DNA of 64,000 nt from Azomonas tarimensis (GCF_042648805.1 NZ_JBHRXZ010000022.1:62001-126000); one strand, 5' to 3'. Positions 35,722 to 43,859 are shown, counted from the first letter of the stretch. The notes: a model not told the origin generated them from the letters alone. Made by a program: numbers and translations.

Positions 35722-36826
35722 GTTGCAGCACTCCCTTGGCGGGTGGGCTGGCGCTTTCCAGCAGGCGCAGGCGCCAGCGGCTGATGCGCCCGCTCAAGGC
35801 CTCCCAGGCCAGGAGATTGATGAACAGGATGCCCTCGAGGATCAGTGTCGTCGCATCCGGCAGGTCGAGACGCCGCTGCAGCAGGCTGCCGCTGGCCTCC
35901 ACGCCGCCCAGCAGGGTCGCGCAGACGATGATCGCCAGCGGGTTGTGCCGGGCGGCGAAGGCGACCAGGATCCCGCTGGTGCCGTAACCGGCGATCAGCG
36001 CGGCATTGGCGCTGCCTTGCACCGCCGCCACCTCGAACATGCCGGCCAGCCCGGCCGCCGCGCCGCCGAGCAGGCAGGTCAGTATGACCAGGCGATCCAC
36101 GGGCAGGCCGAGCATCCGCGCGGTGCGCACGTTGCCGCCCACGATGCCCAGCGAGAAGCCGCTGACGCTGTGGCGCACCAGCACGTGGGCCAGCAGGCAG
36201 GCCACGACCCCGGCGACCAGGCCCCAGTGGACCTCGAAGGCATCGCTGACGGTGCCGATGAGATAGGCGTCCTCCAGCGGCTCCGTGGACGGCTTGTTCA
36301 GACTGGCCGGATCGCGCAGCGGTCCTTCCACCAATTGCCGGAACAGGGCAATGCCGATGTAGGAAAGCAGCAGGCTGCCGATCGTCTCGTTGAGGCCGCG
36401 CGTCTGGCGCATCCAGCCGGAAAGAGCGATCCACAGGCCGCCCACCAGCATCGCCGCCAGCGCCATCGCCACCAGCATGGACACAGGCGGCAGGGCCGGC
36501 AGCCATAGCGGCAGGACGGCGGCGGCCAGGCCTCCGAGCACCAGCGCGCCCTCGCCGCCGATGATGATCAGCCCCGCGCGGGCCGGCAGCGCCACGCACA
36601 GGGCCGTCAGCATCAAGGGCGCCGCACGCTGGAGGGTATTTTCCCAGGCGAACGACGAGCCGAAGGCGCCCTCCAGCACCAGTGCGCCGGCCTCCAGCGC
36701 CGGCTTCTGCTGCACGGCGAGGAACAGCAGAAACAGCAGGCAGGAGGACATCACCGCCAGGAGGGTGGGAAGGCCGGGCAGCACCCCGGCCAGCACGCGC
36801 GCGGCCCTGTGATCGAGACTCTTCAT
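35714..36826 (-). CDS. ABC importer permease (first subunit)
   Basis: A 370-residue permease with about ten membrane segments. PARAGLIIIGGEGALVLGGLAAA corresponds to the INLGLEG-type motif, and RHSVSGFSLGIVGGNVRTARMLGL to the coupling loop. The start at 36826 (MKSLDHRAARV) lies seven bases after the binding-protein stop; a longer reading from 36889 would overlap that gene by more than 50 bases and is rejected. The partner permease gene overlaps its 3' end. Confidence 0.88.
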   Translation of the reverse strand: MKSLDHRAARVLAGVLPGLPTLLAVMSSCLLFLLFLAVQQKPALEAGALVLEGAFGSSFAWENTLQRAAPLMLTALCVALPARAGLIIIGGEGALVLGGLAAAVLPLWLPALPPVSMLVAMALAAMLVGGLWIALSGWMRQTRGLNETIGSLLLSYIGIALFRQLVEGPLRDPASLNKPSTEPLEDAYLIGTVSDAFEVHWGLVAGVVACLLAHVLVRHSVSGFSLGIVGGNVRTARMLGLPVDRLVILTCLLGGAAAGLAGMFEVAAVQGSANAALIAGYGTSGILVAFAARHNPLAIIVCATLLGGVEASGSLLQRRLDLPDATTLILEGILFINLLAWEALSGRISRWRLRLLESASPPAKGVLQHD

Positions 36827-36833
36827 AGCGGCC

Positions 36834-37943
36834 TCAGATCTGGCCCCGAACGCCTTCGACCAGATAATCCATGCGCTCCAGCGCGACATCGGTCTGCGCC
36901 TGCTCGGTGCCCTCGGGGATTACCAGGTTGCCCTTGTTGTCCTTGATGGGACCCTTGTAGATGACGAACGAGCCTTCGAGCATCTGCGCCTTGATGGCGT
37001 CGGCCTGCTGCCGGGCGGCATCGCTGACCTTCGGACCGTACGCCGAGGTTTTCACGAAGCCTTCCTTGAGGCCGCCCCGCATGAAGTTGAGCATCGGCTT
37101 GTCCGCCTGCGCCGCTTCCACATGGGCGCGATAAGGCGTCTCCCAGTTCCACTCGGCACCGGTGAGATAGCCATTGGGCGCCAGGGCCGCCTGGCTGGCA
37201 TGGTATCCGCAGCTCATCACGCCGCGCTTCTCGGCGGTCTCGACAATTACCTTGGGTCCATCCACATGGCAGGTCAGCACGTCGCAGCCCTGATCGATGA
37301 GGCTGTTCGCCGCCTCGGCTTCCTTGACCGGCAGCGACCAGTCACCGGTGAAGATCACGGTCATGGTGATCTCCGGGTCCACCGAGCGAGCGCCCAGGGT
37401 AAAGGCGTTGAGGTTGCGCAGCACCTGCGGCACGGGCTTGGCGGCGATGAAGCCGAGCTTCTTGGACTGGCTCATGTGCCCGGCCACCACGCCGTTCAGG
37501 TATTGCCCCTCGTCGATATAGCCAAAGAAGCTGCCGGCATTCATCGGGTCCTTGCCTTCCTGCCAGAGACCGCCGCAATGGGCGAAACGCACGTCCGGGT
37601 ACTTCTTGGCCACCCTGCCCACATGCGGATCGAAATAACCGAAGGAGGTGGGGAAGATCAGCGTCGCGCCATCCTGGCGGATCATCGCCTCCATGGATTT
37701 CTGCACCGCCACGGTCTCCGGCACGTTCTCCTCTTCGATCACCTTCACGTTGGGAAGCGCCTTGATGAGGGCGGCGGCCTGCGCATGGGCCTGGTTATAG
37801 CCGAAGTCGTCACGTGCCCCGACGTAGATGAAACCGACGATCAGCGGCTTGTCGGCAGCGCGCGCCATGCTCAGCGGCAGCGCGGCGCTCATGCCGATCA
37901 GACTGGCCAGCTTGATGAAGTCGCGACGGTTGATAGAACTCAT
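36834..37943 (-). CDS. BMP-family substrate-binding protein with Tat signal
   Basis: A 369-residue periplasmic binding protein and first gene of the operon. The N-terminus has a twin-arginine signal, NRRDFIKLASLIGMSAALPL, with cleavage likely after ARA near residue 29. The mature protein has BMP-like segments VGFIYVGARDDFGYNQAH, FPTSFGYFDPHVGRVAKKYPDVRF and GYIDEGQYLNGVVAGHMS. Family members bind nucleosides, but the operon points to a urea-type compound. GAGGAAGC precedes the ATG. It is predicted to be read from the sigma-54 promoter about 290 bases upstream. Confidence 0.9.
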   Translation of the reverse strand: MSSINRRDFIKLASLIGMSAALPLSMARAADKPLIVGFIYVGARDDFGYNQAHAQAAALIKALPNVKVIEEENVPETVAVQKSMEAMIRQDGATLIFPTSFGYFDPHVGRVAKKYPDVRFAHCGGLWQEGKDPMNAGSFFGYIDEGQYLNGVVAGHMSQSKKLGFIAAKPVPQVLRNLNAFTLGARSVDPEITMTVIFTGDWSLPVKEAEAANSLIDQGCDVLTCHVDGPKVIVETAEKRGVMSCGYHASQAALAPNGYLTGAEWNWETPYRAHVEAAQADKPMLNFMRGGLKEGFVKTSAYGPKVSDAARQQADAIKAQMLEGSFVIYKGPIKDNKGNLVIPEGTEQAQTDVALERMDYLVEGVRGQI

Positions 37944-38040
37944 GACAGCTTCCTCGATTGATGAACGGATCGGCGTGACGCGCCAGGCGCGCCTGCCTTG
38001 GGCATACAGGGCTCAGTCGGTACGACCGGCAGATCGATAA

Positions 38041-38066
38041 CCGCCAGGATCCTTTCGGCCTGGCGG
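38041..38066 (-). other. Hairpin in the leader of the biuret operon
   Basis: CCGCCAG and CTGGCGG form perfect 7-base arms with a 12-base loop, about 100 bases upstream of the binding-protein start and within the predicted transcript leader. The minus-strand sequence after it is TTATCGATC, not a T-run, so attenuation is only a possibility. Confidence 0.4.
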
Positions 38067-38208
38067 GTCGGCTCATTGGAAGGTGTCGAGCCGCAAAGGC
38101 ATCGATCCCCTGGCACAACGCCCGCACAGGGCGGCCTGCAAAGCTCTCGTCGCTGCGATGGCGCTGTCCGAGCCGACCGGTGGAATGAGCGCTGACTGGG
38201 GAACGGCT

Positions 38209-38220
38209 CTTGTATACAAG
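38209..38220. promoter_or_regulatory. Candidate GntR/FCD operator
   Basis: CTTGTATACAAG is a perfect 12-base palindrome. Its core TTGTATACAA has the GT-N-AC spacing favoured by FCD-type GntR proteins; Acinetobacter MdcY, for example, binds ATTGTATACAAT. It lies about 5-16 bases downstream of the transcription start predicted from the sigma-54 element, a position suited to repression. The operon's own GntR protein is the obvious candidate. Confidence 0.65.
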
Positions 38221-38233
38221 CATGAATTCAAAT

Positions 38234-38250
38234 AAGCAGAGAGCGTGCCA
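38234..38250 (-). promoter_or_regulatory. Sigma-54 promoter for the biuret operon
   Basis: On the minus strand the sequence TGGCACGCTCTCTGCTT matches the sigma-54 consensus TGGCACG-N4-TTGCW at all but one fixed position. GG (38249-38248) and GC (38237-38236) are separated by exactly ten bases, as required. The transcript would start near 38224 and run into the binding-protein gene at 37943. A sigma-54 promoter fits control by nitrogen supply. Confidence 0.72.
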
Positions 38251-38358
38251 AAGCTTTTCATTTCAGCCACATGCGCGCCTTCAGCGCAGTGGCACCGATA
38301 AAAAGGACGCCTCGCATGGGTTGCTGCGACAAGGGCTGCCGAGAAATACGCATGAAAA

Positions 38359-38375
38359 GCGCACCAGAAATGCGC
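38359..38375. promoter_or_regulatory. Possible NtrC-like enhancer site
   Basis: GCGCA and TGCGC form an inverted repeat with a 7-base spacer, containing GCACC on one side, about 110 bases upstream of the -24 element. A TGCACC half-site follows at 38391-38396. One half matches the NtrC consensus TGCACY-N5-RGTGCA well; the other does not. Confidence 0.3.
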
Positions 38376-38646
38376 GCCCTATCGAGAACTTGCACCATTC
38401 AGAGCTGATCGAAAGTGACTCACCGCCTCGGCAAGACCGCCCGTCCCGCGTACAAGACAGAGCACGGCCGCGAGATGAACATCGCCGTCGACAGCAGAGC
38501 CGCCGAACGGGCAGTGCGCGCCTGGCAAGCATGCAAGCGGCCTGGGGCAGGTCTCTGAATTGACATCCCTTCCTTCAGTAGGAGAACCGTCATGCCGCAC
38601 TCTGCCGCACAATGATCGCACCCATGCCCATCCGCTCGAGGAGCGC

Positions 38647-38777
38647 ATGCCTGACACCCCCCTATGGCCGCCCAAGATCTGGACATACGACGCCCCCTGC
38701 GCGGCACCTTCGCCAGCGTCAACCGCCCCACCGCCGGTGCTCGACACGAAAAGGCGCTGCCGGTCGGCCAGCATCCG
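38647..38777 (+). pseudogene. 5' fragment of a yghU-type glutathione transferase gene, frameshifted
   Basis: Reads MPDTPLWPPKIWTYDAP from the ATG at 38647, then, after a frameshift near 38698-38703, GTFASVNRPTAGARHEKALP and VGQHP. This is the characteristic N-terminus of YghU-like disulfide-bond oxidoreductases (NRPTAG-HEKALPVG-HP), which normally continues into the thioredoxin fold of a protein of about 280 residues. Here it ends abruptly at CATCCG, where a 46-base copy of trpA sequence takes over. Only about 43 codons remain, so it cannot be functional. Confidence 0.7.
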
Positions 38778-38817
38778 TGCCCTGGCGGCCAGGCAGAACC
38801 TGGCGAAAACGCTGCAG
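38772..38817 (+). repeat. 46-base duplicate of an internal trpA segment
   Basis: Matches 29050-29095 inside trpA at 45 of 46 positions; the last 39 bases (GCCCTGGCGGCC to GCTGCAG) are identical. The single difference is T at 38778 against C at 29056. The left edge coincides with CATCCG, which both the yghU-type fragment and trpA contain, suggesting joining at short homology. Confidence 0.85.
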
Positions 38818-38917
38818 GTCAACGGGATACCAGTCCATTCAGGGAGTCCCCATGCTCTGCTCCTTCATTCACCTGGTCCGTCCCCATGCCTTTCACCGGC
38901 CCGGAGGGAAGTGACAC

Positions 38918-40642
38918 ATGAGTCCCGGCGCCAATCCACAGCTGCATCAGTTCTTCGAAGAAGCCTTCGAGGCGCGCATCGAGCGTTCGCCGCAGACGCT
39001 GACGACCCTCGGCATCCGCCGCCGCGCCGACGAGCTCGACGACTATTCAGACGCCGCCCGGGTGGCCGAGCACGATCTGGTCGCGACGCAACTGGAGGAG
39101 CTCGAACGCTTCGATCCGGCGCTACTGTGCGTGGAGGATCGGCTGAGCCATGAGATGTTCCGCTATGATGCGCAGGCGCTGCTGGACGGGTTCCGCTTTC
39201 GCCACCACGGCTATCTGGTGAACCAGAAGTTCGGCCTGCACACCGACTTTCCCGCCTTCATGATCAACATGCATCGCGTGGCCGACGTCGCCGACGCCCG
39301 CGCCTACATTGCCCGGCTAGGCGCTTTCGACCGGGCCTGCAACCAGGTGATCATCGAACTGGAGCGGCGCGAGGCCGTGGGCATGGTGCCGCCGGCCTAT
39401 CTGTTTCCGCAGATGATCGGCGACTGCCGGGCCTTTGTCGCCGATGGCGACCCGCAGGCGGTGGAGGGCAACCCGTTGTATCGGGATCTGGCCGACAAGC
39501 TGGACCGCCTCGGCAATCTGCCGACCGCCGAGCGGCAGGCATTGCTGCAGGAAGCGGCCCGCGCGCTGAGCGAATCGGTACTGCCGGCTTACCGGCGGCT
39601 GGCCGCTTTTCTCGAACGCCAGAAGCCCCGGGCAGCGGGGGAAGCCGGTGCCTGGGCGCTGCCGGACGGTGACGCCTGGTATCGCTTCTGCCTGGCGCGG
39701 GAAACCACCACGGAGCTGTCCGCCGATGATATCCATGAGCTGGGCCTGCGGGAGGTGATGCGCCTGCAGGAAGAAATCCTCGGCCTGAGAAGCGGGCTGG
39801 GGGTGGACGGCAGCCTGGCGGACCTCTTCGAGCATGCCCGGGAAAATCCCGACTTCTACTACCCGGACAGCGACGCCGGGCGGGCGCGCTATCTGGCCGA
39901 GATGAAGGCGACCGTGGCGGCCATGGAACCGCGCCTGCCGGAGCTGTTCAACCGCTTGCCGCAAGACGAGCTGCTGATCAAGCCGGTGGAGCCGCACCGC
40001 GAAAAGACCGCGGGGCTCGCCTTCTACCAGGGCCCTTCGACGGATGGCAGCCGGCCGGGCATCTTCTACCTCAACCTGCACGACATGCGCCAGCTGCCCA
40101 CCTTCGCCACCGAGGCGCTGGCCTACCACGAGGCCCTGCCCGGCCACCACATGCAGTTCGCCATCGCCAATCGCCTGCACCACCTGCCGAGCTTTCGCCG
40201 CTATGCCTGGTACAACGCCTATATCGAAGGCTGGGGGCTCTACAGCGAGCTGATCCCCCGGGAGATGGGGCTGTACCAGGACCCCTGGTCCGACTTTGGC
40301 CGGCTGGTGCAGGAGCTCAAGCGCGCCTGCCGGCTGGTGGTGGACACCGGTATCCACGCGCGCCGCTGGACCCGCCAGCAAGCCATCGATTACCTGTACT
40401 GCAACACGCCATCGAGCACCGGTCAGGTGATCAACGAGGTGGACCGCTATCTGGTGATGCCCGGGCAGGCGACCACCTACACGGTGGGCATGGCCGAGAT
40501 CCTGCGGCTGCGCCGAAGGCTACGCGAGGCGATGGGCGAGCGTTTCGACCTGCGCCGCTTCCATGACGAGCTGTTGCGCCACGGCGCCCTGCCGCTGACG
40601 CTGCTGGAGCGGCAGATGAACGCCTGGGCGCAAAATGGATGA
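38918..40642 (+). CDS. DUF885 metallopeptidase-like protein
   Basis: A 574-residue member of the DUF885 family, whose members resemble zinc carboxypeptidases or dipeptidases. The probable zinc site is YHEALPGHHMQFA (HEXXXGHH-type, about residue 406), supported downstream by YIEGWGLYSEL. A conserved C-terminal region is TPSSTGQVINEVDRYLVMPGQATTY. Many family members have a signal peptide; this one starts directly at the mature-like domain (NPQLHQFFEEAFEARIERSP). GGAGGGAAG upstream of the ATG supports the start at 38918. Confidence 0.82.
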   Translation: MSPGANPQLHQFFEEAFEARIERSPQTLTTLGIRRRADELDDYSDAARVAEHDLVATQLEELERFDPALLCVEDRLSHEMFRYDAQALLDGFRFRHHGYLVNQKFGLHTDFPAFMINMHRVADVADARAYIARLGAFDRACNQVIIELERREAVGMVPPAYLFPQMIGDCRAFVADGDPQAVEGNPLYRDLADKLDRLGNLPTAERQALLQEAARALSESVLPAYRRLAAFLERQKPRAAGEAGAWALPDGDAWYRFCLARETTTELSADDIHELGLREVMRLQEEILGLRSGLGVDGSLADLFEHARENPDFYYPDSDAGRARYLAEMKATVAAMEPRLPELFNRLPQDELLIKPVEPHREKTAGLAFYQGPSTDGSRPGIFYLNLHDMRQLPTFATEALAYHEALPGHHMQFAIANRLHHLPSFRRYAWYNAYIEGWGLYSELIPREMGLYQDPWSDFGRLVQELKRACRLVVDTGIHARRWTRQQAIDYLYCNTPSSTGQVINEVDRYLVMPGQATTYTVGMAEILRLRRRLREAMGERFDLRRFHDELLRHGALPLTLLERQMNAWAQNG

Positions 40643-40708
40643 GGCCGCGGTGCTGCCGCTTGTCGCGGACATCGGACAGACCGCGCGAGACGGATGGCGG
40701 TGCCCCGC

Positions 40709-41506
40709 TCAGCCGCCGTTCCGGCGCCGGTTGCGCACGTACAGTGCCTTGCCTCCGCTGGATGTCTGGCCCCGTTCCTGCAGTTCGAAATGCTTCGACT
40801 GAGCCTTGATCAGGTCGCTGAGCTTCTTGAAGCCATACAGGCGCGGATCGAAGGCTGGCCTGAGCTGGCTGATGTTGGAACCCAGGGCACCAAGCTGGAC
40901 CCAGTCGTCCTCGTCGGATATGTCGTCGAGCACCTTGGCAATGAAGTCCACGGGCACCTTCTGCGGGCGCGGCGCAGCGGCCTCCGATCGCCCGTCGCCC
41001 GGCTTGCCTTCGCTTGGCATGGGCTCGGCCGGCAGCACCTCGGCAGCCGGGGCGCGGAGGATCTCGGTGTAGATGAACTTGTCGCAGGCGGACACGAAGG
41101 GCTTGGGGGTCTTTTCCTCACCGAAGCCGTAGACGGTCAGGCCCTCCTCGCGCAGGCGGGCGGCCAGGCGGGTGAAGTCGCTGTCGCTGGAAACCAGGCA
41201 GAAGCCGTCGAAACGGCGGGTGTAGAGCAGGTCCATGGCGTCGATGATCAGCGAGCTGTCGGTGGCGTTCTTGCCCCGGGTGTAGGCGAACTGCTGGATC
41301 GGCTGGATCGAATGATCCAGCAGCACCTTTTTCCAGCTGCCGAGCTGTGGCCCGGTCCAGTCGCCGTAGATGCGCTTGACGCTGGCTACACCGTACTTGG
41401 CGATCTCCTCGAACAGCCCCTCGACGATGGAGGCCGGGGCGTTGTCGGCATCGATCAGCACGGCGAGGCGCTTCTGCTGCGAGCTGTGACTGGGCTTGCT
41501 GGCCAT
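40709..41506 (-). CDS. NYN-domain protein with C-terminal OST-HTH/LOTUS domain
   Basis: A 265-residue protein. Residues about 12-155 form a PIN-like NYN ribonuclease domain: LAVLIDADNAPASIVEGL, the aspartate of KNATDSSLIIDAMDLL and the SSDSDFTRLAARLREEG segment supply the usual acidic residues. Residues about 190-255 resemble an OST-HTH (LOTUS) domain, with WVQLGALGSNISQLRPAFDPRLYGFKKLSDLI. The combination suggests an RNA-binding endonuclease. It lies 18 bases after doxX and is probably co-transcribed. Confidence 0.85.
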   Translation of the reverse strand: MASKPSHSSQQKRLAVLIDADNAPASIVEGLFEEIAKYGVASVKRIYGDWTGPQLGSWKKVLLDHSIQPIQQFAYTRGKNATDSSLIIDAMDLLYTRRFDGFCLVSSDSDFTRLAARLREEGLTVYGFGEEKTPKPFVSACDKFIYTEILRAPAAEVLPAEPMPSEGKPGDGRSEAAAPRPQKVPVDFIAKVLDDISDEDDWVQLGALGSNISQLRPAFDPRLYGFKKLSDLIKAQSKHFELQERGQTSSGGKALYVRNRRRNGG

Positions 41507-41524
41507 GAAGGCTCCCTGCGCGAC

Positions 41525-41926
41525 CTAGGTCTTGTGCTTGAGCCTGCCATCGACGCTCCAGGCACCGGGGCCGGTGAAGAAGAACAGCAGGAAGACAAAG
41601 CAATAGAGGATAGCGGCATCCCCACCATTGAGGGTCGGAAAAAGGTTGTTGGGCGCGTGGAACATCCAGTAGGCCACCGCCATCTCGCCGCTGAGCACAA
41701 AGGCCACCGGCCGGGTGAACAGACCGAACAGGATGAACAGGCCGCCGACAAACTCCAGTACCCCGCCGATCCACATCAGCGAAAACAGCTCCGGCATGCC
41801 ATGGGCTGGCTCGGGAATACCGAACAGCTTCTGCGTGCCGTGCAGCATGAAGATGATCGCCGTCACGATGCGCAGCACCGCGAGGGCTTGAGGCGTGTAG
41901 CGAGACAGCGAATCCAGACGAGTCAT
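41525..41926 (-). CDS. DoxX-family membrane protein
   Basis: A 133-residue membrane protein with four hydrophobic segments (about 15-34, 53-72, 75-92 and 100-118). It matches the DoxX pattern in IVTAIIFMLHGTQKLFG, GVLEFVGGLFILFGLFTRPVAFVLSGEMAVAYW and the C-terminal FFFTGPGAWSVDG. DoxX proteins are linked to redox or oxidative-stress roles in some bacteria, without a settled general function. It opens a two-gene unit with the NYN gene and is divergent to pgm. Confidence 0.85.
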   Translation of the reverse strand: MTRLDSLSRYTPQALAVLRIVTAIIFMLHGTQKLFGIPEPAHGMPELFSLMWIGGVLEFVGGLFILFGLFTRPVAFVLSGEMAVAYWMFHAPNNLFPTLNGGDAAILYCFVFLLFFFTGPGAWSVDGRLKHKT

Positions 41927-42194
41927 GGCGGCAGGTCCTGTAGAGGGGTTGACAACGAGCGAGGCGGCGCCCGAATGGTGGCCGACGCGGGCGCTGCCTG
42001 CTCCTGAAGAGAGCGGGTAGCCGTCGGATGGTTCCGACCCCGCCGCCTGAAAACGGGGGATTCGCCCCCATCACGGCCATGCCGGCCGAAGCCGGGCGGG
42101 GATAAAATCGTCTCGACGGGGTCTGATTCGTGTCTGGATGCCCCGGCATGCTTTACTTGGGGCGCGCTACGTTTACCCATCAAAGGATCGACTC

Positions 42195-43859
42195 ATGAGC
42201 TTGCACCCCAACGCAGGACGCCTTCCCGAGGAACACACCCTGGTCAACCTCCCCCGCCTGGTCTCGCGCTATTACAGCGAGCGGCCCGACCCGGCCGACC
42301 CGGCGCAGCAGGTTTCCTTTGGTACGTCCGGGCATCGGGGTTCGTCGCTGAAGAACAGTTTCAACGAGTGGCACATCCTCGCCACTACCCAAGCGATCTG
42401 CGATTACCGCCGCCAGGAAAGTATCGACGGTCCGCTGTTCATGGGCATGGACACCCACGCGCTGTCGGAGCCGGCGTTCGTCTCGGCACTTGAAGTGCTG
42501 GCTGCCAACGGGATCGAAACACGCATCGACGCCGGCTGCCCCGAGACAAACGGCGAGCCCGGCTACACGCCGACCCCGGCGATTTCCAACGCCATCCTCG
42601 AATACAACCGCGGCCGCACAAGCGGCCTGGCCGATGGCATCGTCATCACCCCCTCGCACAACCCGCCGGCCGATGGCGGTTTCAAGTACAACCCCAGCAA
42701 CGGCGGCCCGGCCGATACCGGGGTGACCAAGTGGATCCAGGAGCGCGCCAACGCCCTGCTGGTCGCCGGGCTGGATGGCGTGCAGCGGATGGATTTCGCC
42801 CAGGCGATGAAGGCGGCCTGCGTGCAGCGCTTCGACTTCATCGGCGCCTACGTAGGCGGGCTGGAGCAGGTGATCGACCTGGACGCGATACGTGATTCGG
42901 GGCTGAAATTCGGCGTCGATCCGCTGGGTGGCGCCGGGGTGCACTACTGGCCGCGCATCGCCGAGCGCTTCAGGCTGCCGCTCGAGGTGATTTCCACCCG
43001 CGTCGACCCGAGCTTTCGCTTCATGCGCCTGGACTGGGACGGCAAGATCCGCATGGATTGCAGCTCGCCCCACGCCATGGCCGGGCTGATCGAGAACAAG
43101 GACCGCTTCGACGTGTCCTTCGCCTGCGACACCGACCATGACCGCCACGGCATCGTCGCCCGCTCGGTGGGCCTGCTGAACCCCAACCACTACCTCGCGG
43201 TAGCCATCGAATACCTGTTCACCCATCGTCCCGAGTGGAGCGCCGATGCCGGGATCGGCAAGACCCTGGTGTCCTCCTCGATGATCGACCGCGTGGCTGC
43301 CGGCATCGGCCGCAAGGTGGTGGAAGTACCGGTGGGCTTCAAGTGGTTCGTCGATGGCCTGATGGACGGCAGCCTGGGCTTTGGCGGCGAGGAGTCGGCG
43401 GGCGCATCCTTCCTGCGCAAGGCCGGCGGCGCCTGGTCCACCGACAAGGATGGGCTGATCCTCGGCCTCTTGGCGGCGGAAATCACCGCAGTGACCGGCA
43501 AGGACCCGGGCGAGCGTTATCAGGCACTCACCGAACGCTTCGGCGCGCCGGTGTACCAGCGCATCGATGCCCCGGCCGATCGCGAGCAGAAGGCGAAACT
43601 GGGCAAGCTTTCGGCGTCCCAGGTCACCGCCCGCGAACTGGCTGGGCAGCCGATTACCCGCATCCTCACCGAGGCCCCCGGCAACGGTGCGGCCATTGGC
43701 GGGCTGAAGGTGGAGACCGAGAGCGGCTGGTTCGCCGCGCGCCCGTCCGGCACCGAGGACGTGTACAAGATCTACGCCGAGAGCTTCGAGGGTGAGGCTC
43801 ATCTCAAGCGCATCCAGGAGGAGGCCAAGGCGCTGGTGGACTCGGTGCTGGCCGGATGA
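42195..43859 (+). CDS. pgm: Phosphoglucomutase (alpha-D-glucose-phosphate specific)
   Basis: A 554-residue mutase interconverting glucose 1- and 6-phosphate. It has the phosphoserine loop VITPSHNPPADGG, metal loop ACDTDHDRHG, sugar-binding GFGGEESAGAS and phosphate-binding RPSGTEDVYK. The length matches E. coli Pgm rather than AlgC-type enzymes. The ATG at 42195 follows AAAGGATCG. It could supply glucose 1-phosphate for UDP-glucose. Its stop overlaps the histidine kinase start (ATGA). Confidence 0.95.
   Translation: MSLHPNAGRLPEEHTLVNLPRLVSRYYSERPDPADPAQQVSFGTSGHRGSSLKNSFNEWHILATTQAICDYRRQESIDGPLFMGMDTHALSEPAFVSALEVLAANGIETRIDAGCPETNGEPGYTPTPAISNAILEYNRGRTSGLADGIVITPSHNPPADGGFKYNPSNGGPADTGVTKWIQERANALLVAGLDGVQRMDFAQAMKAACVQRFDFIGAYVGGLEQVIDLDAIRDSGLKFGVDPLGGAGVHYWPRIAERFRLPLEVISTRVDPSFRFMRLDWDGKIRMDCSSPHAMAGLIENKDRFDVSFACDTDHDRHGIVARSVGLLNPNHYLAVAIEYLFTHRPEWSADAGIGKTLVSSSMIDRVAAGIGRKVVEVPVGFKWFVDGLMDGSLGFGGEESAGASFLRKAGGAWSTDKDGLILGLLAAEITAVTGKDPGERYQALTERFGAPVYQRIDAPADREQKAKLGKLSASQVTARELAGQPITRILTEAPGNGAAIGGLKVETESGWFAARPSGTEDVYKIYAESFEGEAHLKRIQEEAKALVDSVLAG

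Noticed and set aside
38415..38558. A 47-codon frame starting GTG (THRLGKTARPAYKTEHGREM) in the gap before the yghU fragment.
   Set aside because: It has no ribosome site, no recognisable family and lies in rearranged sequence; it could be a remnant but cannot be supported.
38594..38617. Seven-codon frame MPHSAAQ with a GTAGGAG site upstream, resembling a leader peptide.
   Set aside because: It precedes only a broken gene fragment, contains no regulatory codon run and has no hairpin pair after it.
37944..38917. Whether the 974-base gap before the DUF885 gene hides an insertion sequence or integrase remnant.
   Set aside because: No transposase-like reading, terminal inverted repeats or target duplication were seen; the content is explained by promoter elements, a gene fragment and the trpA copy.
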